The notes under the pieces: model-generated | The model's database searches: none | Seen by the model: the letters and a program-made list of their open reading frames with translations, nothing else | Told to the model about the DNA's origin: nothing | Source of the DNA: an uncultured Verrucomicrobia subdivision 3 bacterium | GTDB taxonomy: Bacteria > Verrucomicrobiota > Verrucomicrobiia > Limisphaerales > UBA11358 | Direction: 5' to 3' | Length of the DNA stretch: 64,000 nt | NCBI GenBank assembly: GCA_903850425.1 | Contig: CAINLR010000037.1 | Span: 1 to 64,000, forward strand | Part shown: piece by piece, positions 7,798-17,368 of the stretch | Layout: each line of letters starts with the position of its first letter | Position numbering within the stretch: position 1 is the stretch's first letter | Program-made: the position numbers and the translations under genes

Positions 7798-8384
7798 AAG
7801 ATAATTCCCCTTATACGCCCATTCGAGGATTAAGTCAATAGGCCGACTTAACTATTGTAAGCATTAAAGCATGTATTACTAATACGGAATTGAATCACAA
7901 GCAACGCTTCCGACCCACGAGCTGTTGAAGTAATGCCGCCGGCGCTCGGCGAGGCGAGGATTTTGAGGTTGGCGATTTTGTGAAGTTCTTGCTTTTGACG
8001 ACTCACCCATCCCCACCATTACCGTTCAAACCAATCCTGATCAATCCGCACCGGCCCAAGGCCGCGCGGCTCACCGGCACCTAATCCGGCCGCCGGCGTC
8101 ATAACACTACGACGCTATTTCGGCCGAAAGCCGGGGCAACGGCACAATCCCGGCCTTACGATGCCAGTGCGGCAAGCCCACGGAGCTGCGGTCGCTTACG
8201 ATGCCAAGGTGGTGAGAAATCCTCCGGCCACTTGAAAATCCGAAAATGAACCCACCACGTCACAGCCTTACGATGAGAGCGTGGCTATTCGGCCAAGAAT
8301 TACGATGCGAGTGCGGCCCAACTGTCAAAAACCTTACGATGCCAGTTCGGCAATTTTTACGATGCCAAAAAAGTTCGTAACACC
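7798..8384. other. Non-coding gap with short repeats
   Basis: No gene is seen between the truncated RHS gene and the end of the giant RHS gene. The left half (7800-8050) shows nothing recognisable. The right half holds the short repeats listed separately. Confidence 0.6.
8105..8368. repeat. Cluster of ~18-bp TTACGATGCCAGTGCGGC-like repeats
   Basis: Six copies of a TTACGATG-type unit start near 8156, 8195, 8268, 8300, 8334 and 8357, with a weaker CTACGACGC version near 8107. Several continue as CCAGTGCGGC, CGAGTGCGGC or CCAGTTCGGC. Spacing is irregular (about 24 to 73 bases), so it is neither a simple tandem array nor CRISPR-like. The repeats lie just 3' of the giant RHS gene. Role unknown. 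Confidence 0.6.
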
Positions 8385-11300
8385 TCAACCTTTCAGTCCC
8401 AAGTTGAACAGGCATTGTCTTTTAAGCTGCAATACCGGGGAGTTTGGCCAATAGCCGCGTGGCGGCCAGGTGCGAGTGCCGCCGGGACAGATTGAACGGT
8501 CCTGGGTCGGGACATCGCCCGTTTCGAAATAGATTTTCAGAATGCTGCGCGGCTCGATCGAAAAAACGCCACCGCCACCGCCGCTCCACGGGTTGTTACC
8601 ACCGCCGGGAGCCGCCAGACTGGCTTCCCGCCATTCAATCATTTCCGTCGTCCTTTTCAGCCCCGTGCATTTGGCCGCGGAGGTGACAGCGCTGCCACTC
8701 AATCCCAACATCGTCCGCAACGGGCGACCGCTTTGCGATTCAAAATAACCGCCGCCATCGTCGTTCTGCAAACCCGTCTCCGCGTCCAGGCGGAGGCCGC
8801 CCCAGCAATAGGGATTGCCCACGGCGGACGACGTGGCGCTGGTCGGAAAACCGTCGCTGGTGAGGAACGTCACCGCGCCGTAATCGTCGCCGTCGTAACG
8901 CTCGACGACCGCGCCGTTCGCGCCGGTGAGCGCAAGCGTGTTGCCCTGATCGTCGGTGTGGACGAAATAATCCTGCGTGCCCTGGCGCATGCCCACCAGC
9001 GCGCAATCCTGTAGGACGTAACTGGCCGCCACCGCACCGTTGACACGCTCCTCAATCGCGCAGGTGCCGTCGTAGCAATATTGCCGGGTGCTGGGCGGCA
9101 GGCCGCCGGCGGAAACCGTCTTGGAAACCCGCCGGCCCAGCGCATCATAAACATAGGTGGACGTTGTCACCTGCGCGGTTCCGCCGCTGAAATCAAGCGA
9201 CTGCACCTGCACCAAGCGGTCAGCGTAATCATACGCATAGGTCACCGGCCCGGCCGCCGAACTGCGGCTCACGAGGTTGCCATTGGCGTCGTAGGCACGC
9301 GCCTCGCACGGCGTGGTGGTGTAGCGGTTCATAAAGAGATCAAACGGTGCCAGCGCAGTGTTGTTCATGGTGTAATCGCCCGAGCAGGCGGCCGCGCCGG
9401 TGACGTTCGTGCGGTTGCCCATTCGGTCGAATCCGTAGGTCGTGTTGCGGAGCAGCGTTGTTCCGTCCAGCACGGCTGACTGCACCAACTGATCCACTGC
9501 GTCATAATTAAAAGCCATGGCATTCGTGTGGCCGCCGGCACCGGGAATGGCCACGGTGCGCGTGGTTTTATTCTGCTTCTGATCCCAGGTGGCTTTGCAG
9601 CCGCTCAACAGGATCGAACCATTGGCCCGGGTGTGGCGAACCTGGCTGACCTGGCCGAAGCCGTAATCGCCCGCCGCGTTGGGCGTGCCGACCTGGCCGT
9701 CATAACCGACCTGGGTGCGCACGCCGTTGCCGCACGTTTCCTGGGACAAACGCGAGCCGGTGTAATCAAAGGTGGCCAGCGGTTTGCCGGATTCGGCGAT
9801 GCCGGTGCAGCGGCTGGCGGCATCGTAAGCGTAGGTCAACACGCGGCCGCCGGGATAGGTGAGCGACAGCCGGTTGCCCAGCGCGTCGCAAGTGGAACTG
9901 GTGGTGAGGCCGTTGAGCGTTTCGCTGACGCAGTTGTCGAGCGAATCGTAAGCGAACGAACCACTGCAATCGTGATCGGTCTCGCCCGTCAGCCGGTCAC
10001 AACCGTCGTAACTGAAGGTCTCCACATAAACCGCACCGCCACCACCTCCGCCGCCGGTGCCACCACCGCCAGCCGACGCCATTGTGATGTCACGGCGAAC
10101 GAGGCGGTCATTCAAATCGTAGGTGCAGACGCTGACCGTGCCGTTGGGATCGGTCGCCTGCATCAGGTTGCTGCGCGGGCTCCAGACCATTTGCTGATGC
10201 GTGCCATCGGGACGGGTGACGAGGGTGCAGTTGCCCAGCGTGTCGTAGGCATAGCTGGTGGTGTTCCCGTTGGCGTCCGTGGCGCTCGCGCAGCGCAAGT
10301 TGGAATCGTAAGTCGCCGAACTGCTGCGGAGCACGGTGGCCGGCTGGAGGGACGAGGAGCCGGCGTAGCTGACACTGGTCAGGCAATCGCCCATGAAATC
10401 ATAGGCATAAGTGGTGTCATTGCCCAGCGCATCGGTGGCGCGGACAACATGACCGAGCGAATCGTAGGCGCAACTGCTGGTGTTGCCCGCGCTGTCGGTG
10501 CAACTGACGAGCCGGTCCAATGCGTCATAAGCATAGGTGCAGGCGAAGACCTGCGCCGGCCCGCCGGTAGAGGACACGTTGGTTTCCGTGACAGAGGTGA
10601 CGTTGCCACTCGCGTCGCGGGCAACGACAATGCCAGCGATGACCCCCGCGCTGAGGGCGGTGGAGCGTCCGGCCGTATCGTAGCCGCAGGTGGTCACCAA
10701 GCCGAGATCGTCGGTGATGCTGGTGCAAGCGCCGTTCGGCGCGTAGGCAAAGGTCGTGGTGGCCTCGCCGTCGCCGACGGGCGACTGGGTGCTACCGAAG
10801 TGCAGGGCGTGAACTTTGTAGAGCCGGTTCAGGCCGTCGTATTCGCGGCGCGACTCGGCGAGGCGAACATTGCCGGCGGAACCGGGCACGTCATTCGCCT
10901 CGCCGAACGTGCGGGCGACCCGGAGATTGTCGTTCGCGTCGTAGAAACAAACTGTCTGGTTGCCCATCGGGTCGGTGGCGACCGACGGACGGTCGAAGCC
11001 GTCGAAGGCCATTTGCTCCACATAGAGTTCGACGTTGAAGCGCTTGATCTTTCCGCTCGCGGTGTAATCGAATTGTTTAGTCTGAGCCAGGGTGGAACCG
11101 GGCGCAGTGGTGGCATGAAACAACAGACCGCGTTCGTCATAGGCATAGGTCACCGCCTGGTGCGGGTCGGCGCCGGAAACGGCGTCGGGGCCGAGCGCCT
11201 GCACGCACTGGTTGTTGGCGTCATAGACGTAGCGGTTGGTGATGACATGGCTGGAATCCACGGCCAGCGCACATTCCGTCAGGCGTTGCAGCGCGTCGTA

Positions 11301-14300
11301 GCGGAAGTTGTCCGCGCAGGTGCCCTGCGGGTTGCCAGCCGGATCGAGCACCACGGAGGAACGCTGCACGAGTTGGTCATTGGCATCATAGAAGTAATCC
11401 ACTTTGATTTTGCAAAAGCACAGGCTGACCGTGGCCGAACTGGATTCCACTGGCTGATCGAGCGAATTGTAGGCGAACAACCGGTCATTGCCGCGCGGAT
11501 CCACATAGCGGGTCAGATTGCCGCGCGCGTCGTATTCAAACGCGGAAGTGAGCGCGAGACCGCCCGCGCCGGCATCAATAACACATTGCGTCATCTGCCC
11601 CTGCGACCAACTGAAGGTGTCCACGCGGCTGCGGCCATTGGCGTCCGGCGCGTTGGTGATGGCGGTCAACTGGCCGTGGGTGTCGTAACTAAAATCCTCA
11701 TATTTCACGCCGCCAATATGTTTCCTTTGTATGTGCTGCACATTTCCATTCGGATCGTAAATGCCGGTCGTCACGTTGCCGCGCGGGTCGGTGGCGGCGA
11801 CGCAGTAATTGTAAGCGACCGACTCGTCATTGAAATCAAAGTCGCCTTGGCTGGGCCACAAATCTTCAAACATGACCCGATTGGACAAATTGAAGTCGCC
11901 TTGGGTTTTGGTGGTGGCCTTCAATTTCTCGCGCCCGAACGTTACGGCGTCCGCAATGCCGGTGTTCCCGCCGGTGCCTTTGGTGTTGATGGCATGATAA
12001 GCTGCCGCTTCGCCTGCGTCGTTGTGGAAGATGACGCTGATGGATCGCCGATCTACTTTGCCATCCAGCACCGCCTTCCGCCATTTATACCACTCGTGCG
12101 AGCACTCGGAAGACCCGAAGCGCGGGTCGTAATCAAAGTGCCACGAGCGGTCGGTAACGTCCGCCACCCCATCGCCGTCCAAGTCCACCGGGCTGCTGGC
12201 GAGTTCGCGCACTACGCGGCAGTCAGCGCGCTTGCGGGCGGGCGTGGCCGGATCAAAATCGGATTGATACACGAACTTGAGATTGGGAAATTCAAGGTGG
12301 CCGGGCTCCCGGACGGAGGTGCATAGCGAATCATTATTCCAGGTGCATTGCGTCTCGAAATAATCCGGGTCGCTGTCGCGCAGCTTGCCGGAAAGCTGAG
12401 TCAGTGCGTTGGTGACCGGCGTGCCGGGCGTGGCGCGGCCGGTGAATTCGCGTTCCGCCACGCAGCGGCCGCGCGCGTCGAAGTAACATTCCGTGACGTT
12501 GCCGACCGGATCATTGACGGTGCATTTGAAGCTGGCCGGCAGCACCGGCACATGCGGGACGCCGGTAAAACTGCAAACGGTCGGCGCGTTGGCGCCACAT
12601 TGCGAGGTGTTGACGTGGAGGTAGGCGGGGGACGAAGCATTCAATTCGTAGGTGAATTGCACATTGGTCTGGCCCAGCGCGTCCACGCACGCGATGAGCA
12701 AATGGTTCTGCCGGTCCAGCGCGAGCGGATAGCCTTTCGTGTAGGTGTAGCGGGTGATCTTGCCGGTGGGAAAATCATTGCCGTTCGGCGTGCCGGTGAC
12801 GGGCGGCGACGTGACGGATTTCAAATCGCCCGCGCCGCCCGGATCGGCGGGCAGACCTTGATAATACTTATAGTTCACGCTGCGCCCGGTGAAATCCGTG
12901 ACGGACGCAAGCTGCCCGGACGTGTTGTAACTCACCGTGTTTGTGCGGCCCAAATCATCCACGACTTGCGCGAGCCGTCCGCTCGTGTCATAACCGAGCG
13001 TCATCGTGCTGCCGTTGCGCGTGATGACCTGATGCAGCTTGCCCGCCGCCGCCGTGCCGTCGAACGGATTAAACACCCAGCGTCCGGTGTCGGCAAAAGT
13101 GAGAGTGAAAGTGTTGTTGCTGAGCGTGCCTTCGCGGAAAAATTCCGGGCAGGTGTAAGTGCCGTTGGTGCCGAGCTTGAACGTGTCCGCCCGGCCCGTG
13201 CCCTCACGCACCACGCACGCACCGCTGACGGGAGGTTGCACCGACACATCGTAGGAAAACGTCCAGCCATTCGGTGCGCCGGTGCGACCGATGCGGGAGT
13301 TGTAAGTGCGCGCCCAGACGAAATCGAGTTCGCGCCCGGGGATGGCGAGGTCCACCACTTTTTGTTGCACTTCGCCGGAGAAGGCCGAGCCCCAACACCA
13401 AGGCCGACCATCAACCACGCCGCCGCCAGCCGTGCGGGCCAGCTTGACATTCACCGCGTTGAGACCTTTTTTACCTTCCGCCACCTCGAACCCGGCCGCG
13501 AGGCTGTCGTCAAATAGCTTGAGGCCCTTTTGGTTGATGCCCTTGCCGGTATCCGGCGGGGCGCTGAACCCGGCCGTGAGGCTGTCGTCGAATAGTTTGA
13601 TTCCCTTTTCCTGGATGCCCTTGCCGGTTTCCGGCGGACGCGCGAAAGCCGAGCTACTATCAACTTTTCTCGTTATGGAAAACGGATTGAAGGTGATTTT
13701 GCCCGCGCCCGCCCCGCTGCTCTGGCTGCCGATGTTTAATACCTGCTCAATATCGAAACTGAAATTGTCGCTTGGACTGTTTTTCCATTTTTCTTTGCCC
13801 TTCTGCGCGGGCCGCATGGCTGGACTGGCCGGTGGTTCCGCCGCCGGCGGGCCTTGCAATACCAGTTCCGGATTCGCCAGCGGGTCGGCGCAGACGACGG
13901 TGAAAGACGAAACCACCAGACCGCCAACCAGAAGGCTGACCTGATAATTTCCGGTCGCGCCCGGCGTGAATACCGGCTTCACTAGCGTGGAGGAGCTTTG
14001 GTAAACCGTGCCGGTCTGCGTCACGCCGTTGATTTGCAACTCGGCGTTGGTGGGGAAACATTGGCCCAGCACATAAAGATCCACCGCCACACCCGGCGGG
14101 ACGATGGCCGGCTCCACGGAAGAAATCTGCGGCTGCGGCAGGATGAGCCGGTAAAACGTGGCCGGCGGCCTGAGCAGGCCGGTGGGATCCGTGGCCGTCA
14201 CGGCAAACTGGTAGCTGCCGGCCCGGTCGGGGGTGAACACCGCATCCAGCGTGGTCCACGGCGCGCCGGCCCCGAGGTCGGTGGCGCTTTGCACGAGATA

Positions 14301-14504
14301 GGTCGAGTTGGAAGTGGCGTCCCAGTCGAGCCGGTAGGTGGGCAACGCTTCCGTGTTCGCGCCGGTGTTCGCGAGGCGCAGCGCAGCGGCGGAGGACGGC
14401 GATCCGCCGCCGGTCAGGACGATGAGGGCGGCCAGAGCCAGCACCGGCAAGCCGGCGGAGAGGGTTGGCGCAGAATGATAATGGGAGGCGGGTTTAGTTT
14501 TCAT
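8385..14504 (-). CDS. Giant secreted RHS/YD-repeat protein (2039 aa)
   Basis: Start chosen at MKTKPASHYHSAPTLSAG, which opens a signal peptide with a hydrophobic stretch (LPVLALAALIVL). An open frame continues upstream to 14597. Next come an LDW...LVQS...FYRL module (about residues 55-120), an IPT/TIG-like Ig fold (about 125-205), a 26-residue direct repeat (about 290-340), a DUF6531-type start of the RHS region (GRELDFVWARTYNSRIG) and dozens of YD repeats (about 430-1870). The repeats contain unusually many Cys (VTTCGYDTAGR, NTSSCAYDSLG). The core closes with GLRLDAETGLQNDDGGGYFE, without the usual RW(L)xRDP. The C-terminal ~100 residues (GGGGGVFSIEPRSILKIYF) are unrecognised. No partner gene follows directly. 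Confidence 0.88.
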   Translation of the reverse strand: MKTKPASHYHSAPTLSAGLPVLALAALIVLTGGGSPSSAAALRLANTGANTEALPTYRLDWDATSNSTYLVQSATDLGAGAPWTTLDAVFTPDRAGSYQFAVTATDPTGLLRPPATFYRLILPQPQISSVEPAIVPPGVAVDLYVLGQCFPTNAELQINGVTQTGTVYQSSSTLVKPVFTPGATGNYQVSLLVGGLVVSSFTVVCADPLANPELVLQGPPAAEPPASPAMRPAQKGKEKWKNSPSDNFSFDIEQVLNIGSQSSGAGAGKITFNPFSITRKVDSSSAFARPPETGKGIQEKGIKLFDDSLTAGFSAPPDTGKGINQKGLKLFDDSLAAGFEVAEGKKGLNAVNVKLARTAGGGVVDGRPWCWGSAFSGEVQQKVVDLAIPGRELDFVWARTYNSRIGRTGAPNGWTFSYDVSVQPPVSGACVVREGTGRADTFKLGTNGTYTCPEFFREGTLSNNTFTLTFADTGRWVFNPFDGTAAAGKLHQVITRNGSTMTLGYDTSGRLAQVVDDLGRTNTVSYNTSGQLASVTDFTGRSVNYKYYQGLPADPGGAGDLKSVTSPPVTGTPNGNDFPTGKITRYTYTKGYPLALDRQNHLLIACVDALGQTNVQFTYELNASSPAYLHVNTSQCGANAPTVCSFTGVPHVPVLPASFKCTVNDPVGNVTECYFDARGRCVAEREFTGRATPGTPVTNALTQLSGKLRDSDPDYFETQCTWNNDSLCTSVREPGHLEFPNLKFVYQSDFDPATPARKRADCRVVRELASSPVDLDGDGVADVTDRSWHFDYDPRFGSSECSHEWYKWRKAVLDGKVDRRSISVIFHNDAGEAAAYHAINTKGTGGNTGIADAVTFGREKLKATTKTQGDFNLSNRVMFEDLWPSQGDFDFNDESVAYNYCVAATDPRGNVTTGIYDPNGNVQHIQRKHIGGVKYEDFSYDTHGQLTAITNAPDANGRSRVDTFSWSQGQMTQCVIDAGAGGLALTSAFEYDARGNLTRYVDPRGNDRLFAYNSLDQPVESSSATVSLCFCKIKVDYFYDANDQLVQRSSVVLDPAGNPQGTCADNFRYDALQRLTECALAVDSSHVITNRYVYDANNQCVQALGPDAVSGADPHQAVTYAYDERGLLFHATTAPGSTLAQTKQFDYTASGKIKRFNVELYVEQMAFDGFDRPSVATDPMGNQTVCFYDANDNLRVARTFGEANDVPGSAGNVRLAESRREYDGLNRLYKVHALHFGSTQSPVGDGEATTTFAYAPNGACTSITDDLGLVTTCGYDTAGRSTALSAGVIAGIVVARDASGNVTSVTETNVSSTGGPAQVFACTYAYDALDRLVSCTDSAGNTSSCAYDSLGHVVRATDALGNDTTYAYDFMGDCLTSVSYAGSSSLQPATVLRSSSATYDSNLRCASATDANGNTTSYAYDTLGNCTLVTRPDGTHQQMVWSPRSNLMQATDPNGTVSVCTYDLNDRLVRRDITMASAGGGGTGGGGGGGAVYVETFSYDGCDRLTGETDHDCSGSFAYDSLDNCVSETLNGLTTSSTCDALGNRLSLTYPGGRVLTYAYDAASRCTGIAESGKPLATFDYTGSRLSQETCGNGVRTQVGYDGQVGTPNAAGDYGFGQVSQVRHTRANGSILLSGCKATWDQKQNKTTRTVAIPGAGGHTNAMAFNYDAVDQLVQSAVLDGTTLLRNTTYGFDRMGNRTNVTGAAACSGDYTMNNTALAPFDLFMNRYTTTPCEARAYDANGNLVSRSSAAGPVTYAYDYADRLVQVQSLDFSGGTAQVTTSTYVYDALGRRVSKTVSAGGLPPSTRQYCYDGTCAIEERVNGAVAASYVLQDCALVGMRQGTQDYFVHTDDQGNTLALTGANGAVVERYDGDDYGAVTFLTSDGFPTSATSSAVGNPYCWGGLRLDAETGLQNDDGGGYFESQSGRPLRTMLGLSGSAVTSAAKCTGLKRTTEMIEWREASLAAPGGGNNPWSGGGGGVFSIEPRSILKIYFETGDVPTQDRSICPGGTRTWPPRGYWPNSPVLQLKRQCLFNLGLKG
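13489..13637 (-). repeat. 78-bp direct repeat inside the giant RHS gene
   Basis: Two copies (13489-13559 and 13567-13637) with a 78-base period encode the 26-residue unit PPDTGKGINQKGLKLFDDSL and its variant PPETGKGIQEKGIKLFDDSL. They lie between the Ig-like domain and the RHS region, probably as a linker. Confidence 0.85.
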
Positions 14505-14979
14505 GGGATTCAATGGGGTCGCAACACGCTTGTAACCTGTTTGTAACATTTCAACGCTGACGCGATGATTCTGAACAATTTTCTGCAGGAATTTCATAAT
14601 AATATTAGCGGAAGGTCCTTGCGGACGGCCACCATGGCCGGCGCCCTAGTGGCGCGGGCGGGGTGATGGATCGGAGCCATGACACAAGGCGGACAATGCG
14701 TGTTTTCATGGTCGGGTCATGATTCAGTTGGCAAATATTTCACCGAGTTGAAACTGGCGACGCCAGAATTTTAGGCTCCGGCCGCGAGCCAGAAATGCTG
14801 GAGATGTGAGAAGCCTTCCATGTTGTCCGGCTAATAGCAACAATAATCGAAACTATGTTGTCATGGGGAGGACAAAAAATGGGGAGTGAGAAAAAGCGAC
14901 AATGAGGAGGCCAGACGATCGGCGGGCAGGAAGCGGGCATGGCTGAAAAAACTCAAAAGAACCTGGCGGTGGGGTAATG
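14505..14979. other. Intergenic region upstream of the giant RHS gene
   Basis: No convincing gene, RNA or promoter was found. It presumably contains the promoter of the RHS gene (read leftwards), but no clear -35/-10 pair stands out. Confidence 0.5.
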
Positions 14980-15394
14980 TTAAATATCCGGGGTGAAGAA
15001 TCTGAGGTGGCCTTTGACGGGCTTGAATGGAAGGCGCTGCGCGTTGGCCAATACCCAGCCGTAGGAGCCTTGGAACCATTTGGAGCGGTGGCTCTGGACG
15101 CAATCCGTTATCTCCGCGAGGCCGACGATGGTGCCGGTTTCAAAGGCGTCCGGCGGATTGGCAACGCGGTAGCGGCGCTTGATGTATTTCAATTCCTCGG
15201 CGGTGAGGTGCGCCCGGCTCTTGCCGGTGTGGATGAGAACGGGGCCGCGCAACTTGGGTGCCCATATCCGGTTTGCAATGCCTTTGTAGCCGTTGACAAT
15301 GAGCCATGCCCACGGCAGCCGGATGGAAATGGCCTTCAGCTTTTTCAGTCCCGGCGTCCTGCGGGCGACAGGTTTTTTTGGATTTGCGTGTCAT
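14980..15394 (-). pseudogene. ASCH-domain protein with a frameshift in an A7 run
   Basis: The frame ISIRLPWAWLIVNGYKGI, then RGPVLIHTGKSRAHLT, then TIVGLAEITDCV and SYGWVLANAQRLPF has the fold and motifs of ASCH domains, a PUA-like RNA/nucleotide-binding family. The only good start (ATG at 15394, MTRKSKK) lies in another frame. Shifting by one base at the seven-A run (15373-15379) joins the two as MTRKSKKPVARR...LKAISIRL. The gene is therefore frameshifted, or the homopolymer length is a sequencing error. It sits next to the IS21 scar; its ATG overlaps the stop of the frame entering from that scar. Confidence 0.6.
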
Positions 15395-15457
15395 GCAGGA
15401 AAATGCACGGCGCAAGGATGGAGTCGCGAGAATCTGCGGCAAGGAGGAACGGTCCCG

Positions 15458-15640
15458 ACACTGTCATAGTCGCGCAGGAAGGTCGGCAGTTTGAGTTCTT
15501 TCAAGTGATGCTCCAGCAGGAGCACGGCGGGATTTTTGCTCATGCGACACCTCCCACCAAGTCCATGTATGACGCCAGATTCGGCGCGGCCACACGGACA
15601 TGTCGCAAGCGCGGATGATCGTGGCGCGAGGCTGAAATGA
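15458..15640 (-). mobile_element. IS21 remnant: istA tail and istB head
   Basis: At 15543 a frame begins MSKNPAVLLLEHHLKELKLP and continues TFLRDYD, the N-terminus of the IS21 helper ATPase IstB. After about 29 residues similarity ends. The preceding frame ends RVAAPNLASYMDLVGGVA with a stop overlapping the istB start (ATGA), as is usual for istA/istB. Both genes are almost entirely deleted. Confidence 0.65.
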
Positions 15641-15742
15641 CCCGGCGGGCTTGGCCATGACGTGGAATCGCTTGCGCCCGTGGTTTCCGACCATGGACGG
15701 CGCGTCATATTTATCAACCGCCGGTGAGAAATCAGTGTTCAT
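15641..15742 (-). pseudogene. Radical SAM sulfatase-maturase-like N-terminal fragment
   Basis: A frame beginning MNTDFSPAVDKYDAPSMVG reads RKRFHVMAKPAGS. This resembles the start of anaerobic sulfatase-maturating enzymes (FHVMAKPxG just before the CxxxCxxC cluster). The match stops before the cysteines, where the IS21 remnant begins, so the gene was probably interrupted by that insertion. The assignment rests on a short motif. Confidence 0.45.
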
Positions 15743-15902
15743 GGAGTTAGGCAATTCAACAAGCGGGAGCAGAGGCGCGAAGAAGTAATCCGTAAACAAT
15801 TATCAGTCACCCGTCGCCGGCCATCCGCGCTCGCTGGCCGTTCAAGAATCAATGATAACTGATAACTCCCTTCGGAGATTTGCTCCGGTTGAATCAGAAT
15901 TT

Positions 15903-16797
15903 TCATTTTTGTGTTGTCTCGACCTCTTTCACGCAGCGGAAACCCAGGTGATCGCTGCCGGTGTCAACGTCCCCCTTGCCACGCGTTGCCGCGCATTGCC
16001 TGCGGTGATCGCGACAAACGGACGGCGGACAATGCGCCCCGATCCGCGCCGAGCGTTATCAGCACCGGCTTGAGCGGTGCCATGAGCCGGTCCCAATCGG
16101 CCTTGCTCGCCGCGTCCAGCCGCACCAGCGCATGAATTGACCGCCCGCCAGATTCGCAAATGCACGCAATCCGCAGCGGCATTTGCACCAAACACCGCAG
16201 CCATTGATCCGCGTCCGCCTCATCGGATTCCAAGACCGCATAGCGCCACGCCGTCACCGCTTCCTCCGAACGGCGCGACAAATTTCCGTCACAGCGCGGA
16301 TTCGGGAAAAATCCGCCGCTGACGGGTTGCGGCAGAAACCAGACACCATCATTGCCCGCCGGCAAATGACGGTTTTGGATAAAATCACTGCGGTCGGCTT
16401 CCCAAAGTATTTGGCCCTGGGACTTCATTTCCGTGAAAATCAAAATCTTTTCGCCCGAACCGCGAGCGTAAAGGTGCCGCAATACACTGGCGGAATCCTG
16501 CCGATCCACCGCCACCGGCGACCGCTGCGCCAAGCAGCGCGCCACGTCCGCCACGCCGGCCAACTGCCCGGCGATCCGCGCCAGCACGGATTTTTTGAAC
16601 TTCGGTTTCGGCGGCGGCGGCGGGATGGATTTTGCCGCGACCCTCCCCCCCGTTTTTCCAGCGTTCCCAGGAGATGTCCTAGCGGCAGGCGGTGAACCGT
16701 GTTCGCCGCGGATTTGATTTTGTGGACCAACTCGGCCTCAGTCCACGGCGGCAGGCACCGCCGGTTGAACTCCCGGAGCAGAATCAGGGCACGCGGG
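15903..16797 (-). pseudogene. Primase-like replication gene, broken by frameshifts
   Basis: Two consecutive frames give one coherent protein. First ALILLREFNRRCLPPWTEAE and LVHKIKSAAN resemble the end of a primase C-terminal (PriCT) domain. Then, after a one-base shift at a seven-G run (16645-16651), PPPPPKPKFKKSVLARIAGQ and onward to RSEEAVTAWRYAVLESDEAD and ESGGRSIHALVRLDAASKAD, typical of primase/RepB-like proteins of integrated elements. No start codon is visible for the first frame. The 3' end is also odd: a final frame ends DHLGFRCVKEVE, reminiscent of formylglycine-generating enzymes. The gene appears dead. Confidence 0.5.
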
Positions 16798-17367
16798 ATC
16801 GCCGCTGTAAATGCCTTGCTCTTCGCGGCGGAAAAATTCGATCACCCGCCATAGGCTATAAGCGACCCCGGTTGGAGGATTTTCCAGAATTGAAAACGAT
16901 TTGCGCCCGTCCCGCGCAGTATTTAACGGCGCGTTTTCACCTAAATTCAACTTGGTCATCAACTCCTTGTTGATTTTTTCAGTATCCGCGTCCCAGCCGG
17001 TCACGCTGGGCCAATGCAGTTGCAGCTTGGCAATGGGCCGGAAAAGTTCGGGCCGGGAAAAACTGGCGACACTCAAATTTTCGACTGCCAAATGAGTCAG
17101 GTAATAAAGACGCTCGACAGCATCCTGATTTTGATTTTCTGAAATCTCCTTTGCCAGCCAGTCAAAAAACATTTTCATCGCCGGGACATATATCATCGGT
17201 GGAAGCGGCAAGGAACTTTTAGCGGATCGCAATGAAACCCGCAGACTGCGCAGCAGCCATTCAAGCGCACGATCTTCATCAGTCCAATCTTCAATCCTTT
17301 TTGGGAACGGTGCCCAGAGATCGGTGGGCGTTTTGGCGGTCTTCTGTTTGGACTTCGGCTTTTTCAT
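16738..17367 (-). CDS. Unknown protein downstream of the integrase
   Basis: 209 residues from MKKPKSKQKTAKTPTDL. This start lies one base after the integrase stop (TAAaATG), implying co-transcription with it. Lys-rich N-terminus, then a mostly helical, Trp-containing body (MIYVPAMKMFFDWLAKEI, GVAYSLWRVIEFFRREEQ). No family is recognised. The last ~20 residues overlap the broken primase-like frame, so the C-terminus may itself be the result of a frameshift. Confidence 0.6.
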   Translation of the reverse strand: MKKPKSKQKTAKTPTDLWAPFPKRIEDWTDEDRALEWLLRSLRVSLRSAKSSLPLPPMIYVPAMKMFFDWLAKEISENQNQDAVERLYYLTHLAVENLSVASFSRPELFRPIAKLQLHWPSVTGWDADTEKINKELMTKLNLGENAPLNTARDGRKSFSILENPPTGVAYSLWRVIEFFRREEQGIYSGDPACPDSAPGVQPAVPAAVD

Positions 17368-17368
17368 T

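Noticed and set aside
8105-8368. Short repeat cluster considered as a CRISPR array
   Set aside because: Units are short, diverged and irregularly spaced (about 24-73 bases), and no cas genes are nearby.
9528-12326. A 932-codon open frame on the plus strand opposite the giant RHS gene
   Set aside because: It is antisense to well-supported YD repeats. The long open frame results from GC-rich, repetitive codons and the encoded sequence has no recognisable domain.
593-14504. RHS loci considered as type VI secretion effectors
   Set aside because: No VgrG, PAAR, Hcp or chaperone genes are in the window, and the short tips and the intact giant RHS protein carry Sec-type signal peptides instead.
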